A stretch of DNA of 13,316 nt from JAAYZB01 sp937958685 (GTDB lineage Bacteria; Bacillota_I; Bacilli_A; Izemoplasmatales; Hujiaoplasmataceae): NCBI GenBank assembly GCA_036824265.1, contig DAITAL010000033.1:1-13316 (forward strand), in the 5' to 3' direction. Below are positions 6,027 through 13,131 of this stretch, piece by piece. The stretch's first letter is position 1. The number at the start of each line of letters is the position of its first letter. The notes below the pieces were generated by a model. It had not been told where the DNA came from and did not search any database. It saw only the letters and a program-made list of their open reading frames with translations. The translations under genes were made by a program, and so were the position numbers.

Positions 6027-8112
6027 GCTTTATCAACTCCATGATCGCTTCCGGCGTTGCCGGGATTTTCGTTATCCGCTTGTTGATGGCCATCTCAATG
6101 GCCTTGGCAACCGCCGGAGCGCCACCGACGAGCGTCAGTTCGCCCACGCCTTTGGCGCCATATGGGCCTAGAGGATAAGGATTGTCAATCAGCATCGTCG
6201 TCATCGCCGGCACGTCGGAAGCCGTGGGAATGATGTAATCCGTCAGGTTCTTCTGGCGGATCTTGCCTTGGTCGTGTTCCATGACCTCGAGGCAGCCATA
6301 GGCGATCCCTTGCGCGAGCCCGCCATCGGCTTGACCAAGAACCATCAGTTCATCGATGGCCTTGCCACAATCATAGACGCTCCAGGCATGCTCGAGGTTG
6401 ACTTGATAGGTATGGGGGTCGACAGCGACCTCGACAACCGTCACACCCCAGGAATAGGCGGGGTAGGCATCGCCCTGCATCGTATCCTCGTCCCACTTGA
6501 TATAATCAGGTTGGACATACTGCTCTTCCGCAACCTGATGTTGTCCGGGAATGAAACTTTCCTTCAGCGCCCTTGCCGCCCTGGCGACGAGTCCGCCGAC
6601 GATCATCATCGTCCGCGAGGCGACCGTCGGTCCCGAGTCGGGCACCTGATCGGTGTCGGGATAGTCGTAGATCACCGTTTCGATCGGGATCTCCATGATC
6701 GAAGCGACGAGTTTGCGCATCGCTGTGTGCACTCCCTGACCCATGTCGACGGCGGCGATCAAGATGTGGACAAGGTCCTCGCTGTCCTTTTCCAGCTTGA
6801 CCTTGGCTTTGATTGTCTTCGCTTCGCCGCTACCGGTGAAGCCGCAGCCGTGAAGAAAGAAACTCATGCCGATGCCACGGTATCCGGCCTCGCGGGGGTA
6901 GCGTTCGGACTTGGCGGCATAACCAGACATCGCCATGGCTTTTTCAACCATCTCGGGCATGAGGATCGGATCCCGGAAGACGCCCGAAGTCGAGGTCTTG
7001 TCGTGCTGTTTGGCAAGATAGTCAAGGCGATAGGCGAGCGGGTCGCGGCCAAGATCCTTGGCGATATGCTCGATGAACATCTCGATGGCGAACAGCATCT
7101 GCGGAGCGCCAAAACCACGAAAAGCCCCGGTCGGCACCGTGTTTGTCAGGTAGACATCGCCGGATACGGCGAGGTTGTCGATCGTGTAGGCGCCTGTGGC
7201 CGCGATCATCGCCCGCGAGAGCACGACTCCCGAAAGGCCGATGTCCGCCCCGGCATCGATGCCGACATGGGCGCGGAGTGCCCTGATGGCGCCATCCGCG
7301 CCGATCGCCGCCGCCAACTTGATTTGTGCCGGATGCCGCTTCGTGGTGACCAGCATATCCTCTTCCCGCTCAAAGATGAGTTTGATTGGTTTCTTGATCT
7401 TGTTGATGGCGACAGCGAGTTCGCAGGCAATCAAGGAAGGGTATTCCTCCTTGCCACCGAAAGCCCCGCCAACCGCCGCCTGGATCACCCTGACCTTGTC
7501 GGGATCGCAGGCGAGTGCCCGAATCAGGGCGTTCTTGACATAATACGGACACTGGATCGAACCGACCAGGACGATTTTTCCCCGGTCATAGTGGCCGATG
7601 AATCCTTGTGGCTCCATATAGGCTTGTTCTTGGTAGCCTGTTGTATAGGTGTATGAAATCGTGTTGGCGGCCGATGCGAAAGGCGCATCGCCCTCGCCTT
7701 TGGTGAATTGATAGCGGATGACGCTGTTTTCCCAGGCAAAAACCGGCTGTTCCTCGCGAAACTCGATCTTGATCGCCTTGGCCAAGCGTTCGACAATTCG
7801 TTTATCGGGTCCGACGACGAGCAGGATCGGTTGACCGATGTACTTGACCTCATCAACGGGGAAGATGACTTGATCGTCATAGATGATCTTGACGATGTTT
7901 TCGCCGGGGATGTCCCGATGATCGACGACCTGATACCCTTCGGGCATGGCGGGGAGACTGACTTGGAGGATCTTCCCCTTGGCGATCGGCGAACGGACGG
8001 TCAAGGCAAAAAGACAATCCTTCATTTTCAGATCGGCGACGTATTTGGCCCTTCCGGCGATCTTATCCGGGGCGTCAAGCCGCATCAGCGATTGCGAAAT
8101 GGTTTCGGACAT
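6019..8112 (-). CDS. xdhA: Xanthine-dehydrogenase-family molybdenum-binding subunit
   Basis: This 697-residue catalytic subunit probably hydroxylates hypoxanthine, xanthine or a related purine. It begins with an aldehyde oxidase/xanthine dehydrogenase a/b-hammerhead domain. The molybdopterin-binding domains follow with GGAFGGKEE (215-223), GAFRGFGAPQ (329-338) and DMGQGVHTAMRK. The C-terminal GAKGVGELTLVG carries the catalytic glutamate (about Glu658) expected of hydroxylases. HGCGFTGSGE is also present. It is somewhat shorter than the roughly 750-residue average. ATG 8112 is preceded by GAGGTGAG, three bases upstream. The surrounding ssnA- and ygeY-type genes suggest the group reported to carry labile selenium at the Mo centre, but no in-frame selenocysteine is involved and the selenium genes (selD, yqeB, yqeC) are not seen here. 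Selenium dependence is therefore inference. Xanthine versus nicotinate or other heterocycle specificity cannot be read with certainty. Confidence 0.94.
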   Translation of the reverse strand: MSETISQSLMRLDAPDKIAGRAKYVADLKMKDCLFALTVRSPIAKGKILQVSLPAMPEGYQVVDHRDIPGENIVKIIYDDQVIFPVDEVKYIGQPILLVVGPDKRIVERLAKAIKIEFREEQPVFAWENSVIRYQFTKGEGDAPFASAANTISYTYTTGYQEQAYMEPQGFIGHYDRGKIVLVGSIQCPYYVKNALIRALACDPDKVRVIQAAVGGAFGGKEEYPSLIACELAVAINKIKKPIKLIFEREEDMLVTTKRHPAQIKLAAAIGADGAIRALRAHVGIDAGADIGLSGVVLSRAMIAATGAYTIDNLAVSGDVYLTNTVPTGAFRGFGAPQMLFAIEMFIEHIAKDLGRDPLAYRLDYLAKQHDKTSTSGVFRDPILMPEMVEKAMAMSGYAAKSERYPREAGYRGIGMSFFLHGCGFTGSGEAKTIKAKVKLEKDSEDLVHILIAAVDMGQGVHTAMRKLVASIMEIPIETVIYDYPDTDQVPDSGPTVASRTMMIVGGLVARAARALKESFIPGQHQVAEEQYVQPDYIKWDEDTMQGDAYPAYSWGVTVVEVAVDPHTYQVNLEHAWSVYDCGKAIDELMVLGQADGGLAQGIAYGCLEVMEHDQGKIRQKNLTDYIIPTASDVPAMTTMLIDNPYPLGPYGAKGVGELTLVGGAPAVAKAIEMAINKRITKIPATPEAIMELIKHG

Positions 8113-8125
8113 GTTCTCACCTCAT

Positions 8126-9205
8126 TCAGTCGGGAAATCTCAAAGCACCGACGGGACATTTGGATATACAAAGACCGCAGGCGAAGCACTTCTTTGGATC
8201 GATGGTGATCCTGTCGGCGAACTCGATCGCGAAGTACGGGCAGATCCGTTCGCACAACCGGCATTTGGTGCATTTTCCGTGATCGACAACCGGCGCTTGC
8301 CGTTGATAGCGAATTGGGTTTGAAAGCTTGTGGTGGCAAACATCGGCAATGCTTGTGAACCCGTATTTGCGCAAGGTCTCAGGAAGTTCGGCGATGATCT
8401 TCGCATAAAGATCCTTGCCTCTTAAAAGCGCTGCCGAAAGCATTTGGACAGCGCTCGCACCCGCGAGGAGGAATTCGATGATGTCGGTCGCGGATTTGAT
8501 GCCGCCCACGCCGATCACCGTCAACTCCGGTACCGCCTGTTTGATTTTGTAGACCGTTGCTAGGGCGATCGGCTTGATCGCCGGCCCACTTGTCCAGACA
8601 TAGCCTGCAGCATTCCCATAAACAATGCGGCGCTCATCGATGTCGATCTTCATCGTCGGGCCGAGGGAGTTGATCGCGACGATGCCGCTCGCGCCGGCTT
8701 CATAGACAGCCTTGGCAAAGGCTTCGGGGTTGGGGATATGCGGACTGATCTTCATGTAGACGGGTTTGCAGGTATGGGTCTTGATGGTCTTGACCGTGTC
8801 AGCGATCACTTCCAAGTTCGAACCGACGTAATGGGTTGAGACCTCGAACGCGTCCGCAAAACGGTCAAGTGCGGGAATCAGAACTTCCATGTCGGCCTGG
8901 GAATAGCCGACGGAGACGATCAAGGGCTTGTCGTTGATTTTGGCGAACTGCGGCAGAAACTCATTTGTCCATCTCGAAAGTGGATGCTCGCTCCAGAGTT
9001 CGCTGTTCATCACGTAATCGCGGTCGCCGTAGATGCACGGCTTGGGAATCAGGGGCTCGGCAAGCGAAATCGTCTTGGTGACCATGCCGCCCAAGCCCTG
9101 TTCCCAAAGATACTTGAGTTTGGCGAAATCACCGTTTAAAGGTCCGGCGGCGGGCATCAGGGGATTGGCAAGCGTCAGTCCGTCAAAGCGGGTCGAAAGA
9201 TCCAT
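8126..9205 (-). CDS. PreA-like flavin oxidoreductase with two C-terminal [4Fe-4S] clusters
   Basis: This is a 359-residue protein. Residues 1-300 form a dihydroorotate/dihydropyrimidine-dehydrogenase TIM barrel with the FMN phosphate region VIGVGGIKSATD (230-241) and AVQMLSAAL (252-260). Residues 310-350 form a bacterial ferredoxin domain with Cys312, 315, 318, 322 and Cys340, 343, 346, 350. The layout matches PreA, the catalytic chain of NAD-dependent dihydropyrimidine dehydrogenase. However, the catalytic loop of PreA (NFSCPHGM type, with cysteine as acid) reads EVSTHYVGSN at 121-130, so the cysteine is missing and the substrate or chemistry probably differs. No PreT-like NADH subunit lies next to it; electrons may come from ferredoxin. 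By context it may reduce a purine or ring-opened intermediate. I chose ATG 9205 because AAGGAGG lies five bases upstream; ATG 9220 (ATGA overlap) and GTG 9232 are weaker alternatives. Confidence 0.87.
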   Translation of the reverse strand: MDLSTRFDGLTLANPLMPAAGPLNGDFAKLKYLWEQGLGGMVTKTISLAEPLIPKPCIYGDRDYVMNSELWSEHPLSRWTNEFLPQFAKINDKPLIVSVGYSQADMEVLIPALDRFADAFEVSTHYVGSNLEVIADTVKTIKTHTCKPVYMKISPHIPNPEAFAKAVYEAGASGIVAINSLGPTMKIDIDERRIVYGNAAGYVWTSGPAIKPIALATVYKIKQAVPELTVIGVGGIKSATDIIEFLLAGASAVQMLSAALLRGKDLYAKIIAELPETLRKYGFTSIADVCHHKLSNPIRYQRQAPVVDHGKCTKCRLCERICPYFAIEFADRITIDPKKCFACGLCISKCPVGALRFPD

Positions 9206-9208
9206 GGT

Positions 9209-9217
9209 CTCCTCCTT
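9209..9217 (-). promoter_or_regulatory. Ribosome binding site that sets the PreA-like start
   Basis: AAGGAGGAG followed by ACC and ATG (9205). The site overlaps the stop codon of the SsnA gene and contains codons of the longer possible frame, so it favours the shorter protein over the starts at 9220 and 9232. Confidence 0.65.
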
Positions 9218-10500
9218 CATAACCGTTGCCACAGTTTTAAGGCGGCGGCGGTTGCTAGATTGCGACTGTCGATGACGGCCGCTGAAAACCGGTAATCATC
9301 GATCAGCAGGTTTCCACCGGCATACACATGACTGGGGGTGAAACTTCCGAACACTCCGTAGAACAAATGACTCATGGCGTTTTCGGCCGACATCGGCGTG
9401 GATGGCGAATAAGGGTGCAGTAACAGATCGGCCGCGAAGCCGGGTTGGATGCGTCCGAGCTTTACCCGCAAGCGTCGGGAGGCATAGCGGTAAGTCTCAT
9501 CGATCACCTGTTTGAGGTCAACCAGGGAAAAGGCACGCGGATCCTGGGCGCGAAGATGCTGCGTCAACAAGAGATTCACATATTCCTGCGCCATTCCCGG
9601 GTACAGGCCGTCATTGCCAATGATTACGGGAATCTGCCTGGTCCTCATCCGCGAATAGTCAGCGATGCCTACGCCATTGTTCATGTTGGAAGACGGATTC
9701 AAGGCAACCACTGCCCCGCTCTCCTTGATGAGGTCGAGTTCGGCGTCGTCGACGTGCACGCAATGGACCAGGAGCGCATCCCGGCTGAGCAAGCCGGCCT
9801 TCGCCAGGCGTTCCACGACGCGGAGACCGCTTTTTTTCAGGGAATCATCCTCATCCATCCGGCTCTCGGCGACATGGATGTGGATCGGCTTGTCGCCGCG
9901 AACCGCGGCGATCTTCTGGAGTGTGTCATCGCTCAGGCTCAAGGAGGCGTGCAAACCGAACAGGCTCGCCGCGGTTGGCGTGCTCTCATTGCCCAACGAA
10001 AGATTTTCCGCCAAAGCAGCCTCGACAGGAAAACGGTCGCTCGTCTCGAAACAGAGTCCGGCGCGCATCCCCAAAGTATCCACGAGCGCCCGTTTGAGGG
10101 CTCCAAGCGAGCCGCTGATCTCGGTCCCGCTCGCGTGATGGTCGAAGAGCGTCGTGACTCCGTTTTTCAGATGGTTGCTGCCGGCAGCGATCGCACTGGC
10201 GAAAGTGATTTCATTGTCGATCTTGCTGTCGATCCGCCACCAGATCTGTTCGAGGATTTCCTTGAAGTTGTGGGGATCAAACGGCAGCGACAAACCGCGT
10301 GCAAACGCCGAATAGAGATGCGTATGCGCGCAGACCAAGGAAGGCATGAGCAACATGCCATGGGCATCGAAAGTGTCAGCAGGAAGTTCCGGGAGTCGGC
10401 TCATGCTGCCAACTGCCTGTATCGTTTCATCGAAGCGGACGTATCCGTTTTCGATGTAGTGTTCAAAATCATAGATTCTGGCGTTGATGATTGCTTTCAT
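9217..10500 (-). CDS. ssnA: SsnA-type aminohydrolase (amidohydrolase superfamily)
   Basis: This 427-residue metal-dependent hydrolase is related to guanine deaminase, chlorohydrolase and SsnA. Metal and active-site motifs are CAHTHLYS (His59, His61), HIHVAES (His209, Glu212), LLVHCVHV (His246, His249) and NPSSNMNNGVG. The final metal/catalytic Asp is in IIGNDGL (Asp297), where most relatives have a Thr or Ser before the Asp. The N-terminal and C-terminal beta-sandwich segments are intact, and the length is about the family norm. SsnA genes are regular members of selenium/molybdenum hydroxylase and urate-utilisation clusters. The likely role is hydrolytic opening or deamination of an oxopurine-derived ring. 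Guanine deaminase is the main alternative. ATG 10500 overlaps the hydantoinase stop as ATGA, with an AAGGTGA site just upstream. Confidence 0.86.
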   Translation of the reverse strand: MKAIINARIYDFEHYIENGYVRFDETIQAVGSMSRLPELPADTFDAHGMLLMPSLVCAHTHLYSAFARGLSLPFDPHNFKEILEQIWWRIDSKIDNEITFASAIAAGSNHLKNGVTTLFDHHASGTEISGSLGALKRALVDTLGMRAGLCFETSDRFPVEAALAENLSLGNESTPTAASLFGLHASLSLSDDTLQKIAAVRGDKPIHIHVAESRMDEDDSLKKSGLRVVERLAKAGLLSRDALLVHCVHVDDAELDLIKESGAVVALNPSSNMNNGVGIADYSRMRTRQIPVIIGNDGLYPGMAQEYVNLLLTQHLRAQDPRAFSLVDLKQVIDETYRYASRRLRVKLGRIQPGFAADLLLHPYSPSTPMSAENAMSHLFYGVFGSFTPSHVYAGGNLLIDDYRFSAAVIDSRNLATAAALKLWQRL

Positions 10501-11804
10501 TCACCTTCACCCGCTTTCAGATATCTGCCTGTCTGCACCTCGAAAACTCTGTCTTTGACGACATACGTACCCCGAACGATCGTCGTGACCACGGTGCCGG
10601 ATTTGGGCAAGCCTAGATAGATCGAGTAATCGCTGAAGGAGTGGTCGTCGGCAACCCGACCGGTTCCCGGACGGTAGAGGAAAAGATCAGCGTCGAACCC
10701 GACCTTGAGGCGTCCCTTCTTTTGGTCCAGCCTGTGCAAAGCGGCGACATTCCGCGTCATTTTGTCGATGATCTTCTCGCCGTAAAGATGATACATCATG
10801 TCGAAGGCGTGTTCGATCGAGCCGACTCCCTGGGGAATCTCACTCAGAAAATGACGGTTTTTCGTCTCCGCCTTGAAGGCACAGTGATCAGTGCCGATCG
10901 TATGGAGATAGTCGATGTTCTCGGTGAGGAGGATGCGTTCCCGTTCGCTTCTCAGCGGCGGTGTGCAACAATACAGATACCCGTCATCGCGTTTGAGATA
11001 GGTATCGTTGAAGAGAAAATACTGGGGGCAACTTTCCAGAAAGAAATGCTTGTTGAGCAACTCCGGGTAGGTCTCCTTGAGCGCTTCGATCGTTTCCCCG
11101 GAGGACACATGCACCATATAGAGGTAACCACCGTATCGCTTGACATAGTCCGCCAGTTGCAGAGCCTTCCTGACCTCCGCTTTCGCCGGTCGGCTTGTAC
11201 CGAGATCCTTGAAAGTGAATGACGGATCTTGAATGAGGTCCTCCTCGTTCTCGGCGTGAACAAGGAGGAGAAACTTGTACCGCTGAGACAATTGGAGCAA
11301 TTTGATGATGTCCCCATCACCGGTCATTCTCCCCGAATCCGCGTAGGTCGTGAAACATTTCAGGGAGTTCATCCCCAAAGCCAGCATCTTGCTGACGAAT
11401 GCCTCCAGATCGCAGCGGGGATTTTTGATCGTCGCATGGAATTTATAGTCGATCCGGCTGTCCTCGGCTTCGAACGTGCGCCTGCGGAAAGCCTTTTCCA
11501 AATCCTGCTCGTTGTCGACGGGATCGAGAAAGTCGATGATCGTCGTCACACCTCCGAGAGCGGCGATCATGCTGCCGTTGGCAAAATCGTCCACGGAACG
11601 GTAAAATCCAAGATCGAGGTCGAAGTGGACATGGGGATCGATGATTCCCGGCAGCACCAAAAGCCCCGAAGCGTCGATGGTTTCGTCGGCTTCGAGATGA
11701 TCGCGGCTGATCGCGATGATTTTTTCGCCGCTGAGATAGACATTGGTTGTCTGAAAGCTGCCATCAAGATAGACTCTGCCGTTTACAACTGCTTTGTCGA
11801 CCAC
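10497..11804 (-). CDS. hyuA: Hydantoinase/dihydropyrimidinase-family cyclic amidase (HyuA/YgeZ-like)
   Basis: This 435-residue amidohydrolase opens cyclic ureides such as hydantoins or dihydropyrimidines. The binuclear metal site is complete: IDPHVHFD (His58, His60), the bridging lysine expected at Lys149 in SLKCFTTY, VHAENE (His183), MVHVSSGE (His232) and GTDHCAF (Asp306). It is slightly shorter than classical D-hydantoinases (about 460). The start is GTG 11804, preceded by a GGGGAG site five bases upstream and 14 bases after the NTPase stop; no ATG near it fits better. Next to ssnA and the xanthine-dehydrogenase-type genes it corresponds to YgeZ/HyuA of the E. coli cluster. It most likely hydrolyses a ring formed after the first purine ring is opened. 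Allantoinase activity is an alternative. Confidence 0.9.
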   Translation of the reverse strand: MVDKAVVNGRVYLDGSFQTTNVYLSGEKIIAISRDHLEADETIDASGLLVLPGIIDPHVHFDLDLGFYRSVDDFANGSMIAALGGVTTIIDFLDPVDNEQDLEKAFRRRTFEAEDSRIDYKFHATIKNPRCDLEAFVSKMLALGMNSLKCFTTYADSGRMTGDGDIIKLLQLSQRYKFLLLVHAENEEDLIQDPSFTFKDLGTSRPAKAEVRKALQLADYVKRYGGYLYMVHVSSGETIEALKETYPELLNKHFFLESCPQYFLFNDTYLKRDDGYLYCCTPPLRSERERILLTENIDYLHTIGTDHCAFKAETKNRHFLSEIPQGVGSIEHAFDMMYHLYGEKIIDKMTRNVAALHRLDQKKGRLKVGFDADLFLYRPGTGRVADDHSFSDYSIYLGLPKSGTVVTTIVRGTYVVKDRVFEVQTGRYLKAGEGE

Positions 11805-11818
11805 TGCTGCTCCCCGCC

Positions 11819-12289
11819 TTATTGGATGATTTCGTATTCGCTGATGCGGTACTTGGCCAGAAACGCCTCGATCAGGTCTTCACGGACCGAGACGACAAGA
11901 TCGAGTCCCGAAGCGACCATCTTCTTGAAAATATGATCGAAACACTTGCCCTCAAGTTCCAAAACGCCGATTTCATCGAGGTAGAGCGGTTCGATTTTCT
12001 GTCTGATCATTTCCCCGATCGACTGCGTGATGCGGTCGATCGTCTCCTGGTTGAACAGATACGGCCCGATCTGACAACTCACCGGAAACGTCGTGTAGAC
12101 AAACTCGTCCCTGACAATGAGGGGCAACCTCTCGCCGGTCGACAGGCGCACGGCCTCATAACTGTGGACCTTGTCTTTGATCATCCGCTTGATTGCGATG
12201 AAACCGTCCCCTTTGCGATCACGCAGATAGCGTTCCCGCATCCTGGTCGTCTTCAGGGAATCAATCTTCCCAGTAACGATCCTGACCAC
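11819..12289 (-). CDS. Small THEP1-like P-loop NTPase with altered Walker A
   Basis: A 156-residue protein. The N-terminus RIVTGKIDSLKTTRMRERY carries a P-loop at 7-14 (GKIDSLKT) with Leu where the GxxxxGK[ST] pattern has its second Gly. LYLDEIGVLEL (102-112) gives the Walker B Asp-Glu (Asp105, Glu106), and the DEIGxLE wording is typical of the THEP1/NTPase_1 nucleoside-triphosphatase family. SVREDLIEAF near the end resembles the family's 'TvRe' region. The frame is open far upstream inside the XdhC-like gene, but the GTG at 12289 has GGAGG six bases before it and places the P-loop at residue 7, as in relatives. The gene therefore overlaps its neighbour by 29 bases. Its role is unknown. Its position between a molybdenum-enzyme maturation factor and the catabolic genes suggests cofactor insertion or nucleotide handling. 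Confidence 0.78.
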   Translation of the reverse strand: MVRIVTGKIDSLKTTRMRERYLRDRKGDGFIAIKRMIKDKVHSYEAVRLSTGERLPLIVRDEFVYTTFPVSCQIGPYLFNQETIDRITQSIGEMIRQKIEPLYLDEIGVLELEGKCFDHIFKKMVASGLDLVVSVREDLIEAFLAKYRISEYEIIQ

Positions 12290-13103
12290 AGCACACCTCC
12301 CGCAGATGGCGATGTCCGGTTTTGCCGTTGGCGATCGCCAGCATCTCCGAGGCGATCGCGATGGCGATCTCCTCCGGAGTGTTCCCGCCGGTATCCAGTC
12401 CGATCGGCGAGTAAAAATTGCTAAGGTTGACCTGCTTGCCAAACCGCTCGTGGGTCTTGGCAAGATAATCATGGAGTTTGGCGGGTGAGCAGAGCATCCC
12501 GAAATACTTTGGTTTCAGGTCAAGTTCGAGGATCTTGTTCAAAACATGATAGTCATGCTTGTGCGAAGGGGTGGCGACAACGATCATCGCCGCTGCGCCG
12601 ATCTGTTTCTCGTTGATATACTCGACGAATCCCGCCAGATGTTTCCTGTCGGCATAGGCAAAGCCTTCCAGCACGTCTTTCCGGTCGTCAATGACTTCTA
12701 TGAAAAAATCCAAGGTTTTCAATACCCTGGCCAGGGCGGAGGCGACATGTCCAGCTCCGAAAATATATACGGTTTCCTTTGGCCCGGAGTATTCGTAAAA
12801 CAAGGTCACCTTGCCACCGCAAGCCATCGGCAGGCTTTTGGCTTCGGGAATGACCTCGCCCTCGCTGAGAAGATAGGTTTCCAGCAAGTGACCTTTCGTT
12901 TTCAGCAGTTCAAGAGCCTTCGCCCGGGCGTAATGTTCGATCGCCCCGCCGCCGACAGTGCCGAAAAAGCCATGATTTTCGGTCACCGCCATCTTCTTGC
13001 CGACATCGACGGGCCCGGCTCCCTCCTTGGCTACGGCAGTCACAAGGATGAGGTGGATTCCCTGGCGACGCAATTCGCTGAACCGTTCAAAGAAATCATC
13101 CAT
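12261..13103 (-). CDS. XdhC/CoxI-family molybdenum hydroxylase maturation factor
   Basis: This 280-residue protein belongs to the XdhC/CoxI family that binds molybdenum cofactor and assists its sulfuration and insertion into xanthine-dehydrogenase-type enzymes. The N-terminal XdhC_CoxI domain shows VGKKMAVTENHGFFGTVGGGAIEHY (about 34-58) and MACGGKVTLFYEY (about 93-105) with the conserved CGG. The C-terminal Rossmann domain starts VYIFGAGHVASALARVL (about 112-128) with IDDR, then PSHKHDYHVL, FGMLCSPAK and SPIGLDTGGNTPEEIAIAIASE. The frame opens at TTG 13106, but ATG 13103 has AGGAGGAG six bases upstream and is the better start. It probably serves the hydroxylase encoded at 4720-8112. It should not be confused with the E. 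coli XdhC Fe-S chain. In selenium-type systems related proteins are thought to help load the modified cofactor; that part is inference. Confidence 0.9.
   Translation of the reverse strand: MDDFFERFSELRRQGIHLILVTAVAKEGAGPVDVGKKMAVTENHGFFGTVGGGAIEHYARAKALELLKTKGHLLETYLLSEGEVIPEAKSLPMACGGKVTLFYEYSGPKETVYIFGAGHVASALARVLKTLDFFIEVIDDRKDVLEGFAYADRKHLAGFVEYINEKQIGAAAMIVVATPSHKHDYHVLNKILELDLKPKYFGMLCSPAKLHDYLAKTHERFGKQVNLSNFYSPIGLDTGGNTPEEIAIAIASEMLAIANGKTGHRHLREVCCGQDRYWED
12296..12300 (-). promoter_or_regulatory. Ribosome binding site for the GTG start of the NTPase
   Basis: GGAGG (within GGGAGGTGT) lies six bases before the GTG at 12289, inside the coding region of the XdhC-like gene. It decides the NTPase start, since the open frame continues upstream to 12472. 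Confidence 0.65.
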
Positions 13104-13109
13104 CAAGAA

Positions 13110-13117
13110 CTCCTCCT
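13110..13117 (-). promoter_or_regulatory. Ribosome binding site of the XdhC/CoxI-like gene
   Basis: AGGAGGAG, six bases before the ATG at 13103 and only three before the TTG at 13106, so the ATG is preferred. It lies in the 28-base gap after the membrane-protein stop, which holds nothing else that I can see. Confidence 0.7.
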
Positions 13118-13131
13118 GGCAGATGTGCCGC

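Noticed and set aside
6268..7656. A 462-codon plus-strand open frame opposite the Mo subunit gene
   Set aside because: It lies wholly antisense to a clearly conserved gene with correct motifs, and its translation shows no recognisable domain. It arises from the codon usage of the real gene.
9445..10620. A 391-codon plus-strand open frame opposite ssnA and the end of the hydantoinase gene
   Set aside because: It is antisense to two well-supported genes and crosses their coupled junction. The product has no family features, so it is a shadow frame.
12290..12472. N-terminal extension of the NTPase frame to position 12472
   Set aside because: The extra 61 residues are an Arg/Ser/Pro-rich translation of the overlapping XdhC-like gene in another frame. 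The GTG at 12289 has a good ribosome site and places the P-loop at the usual distance from the N-terminus.
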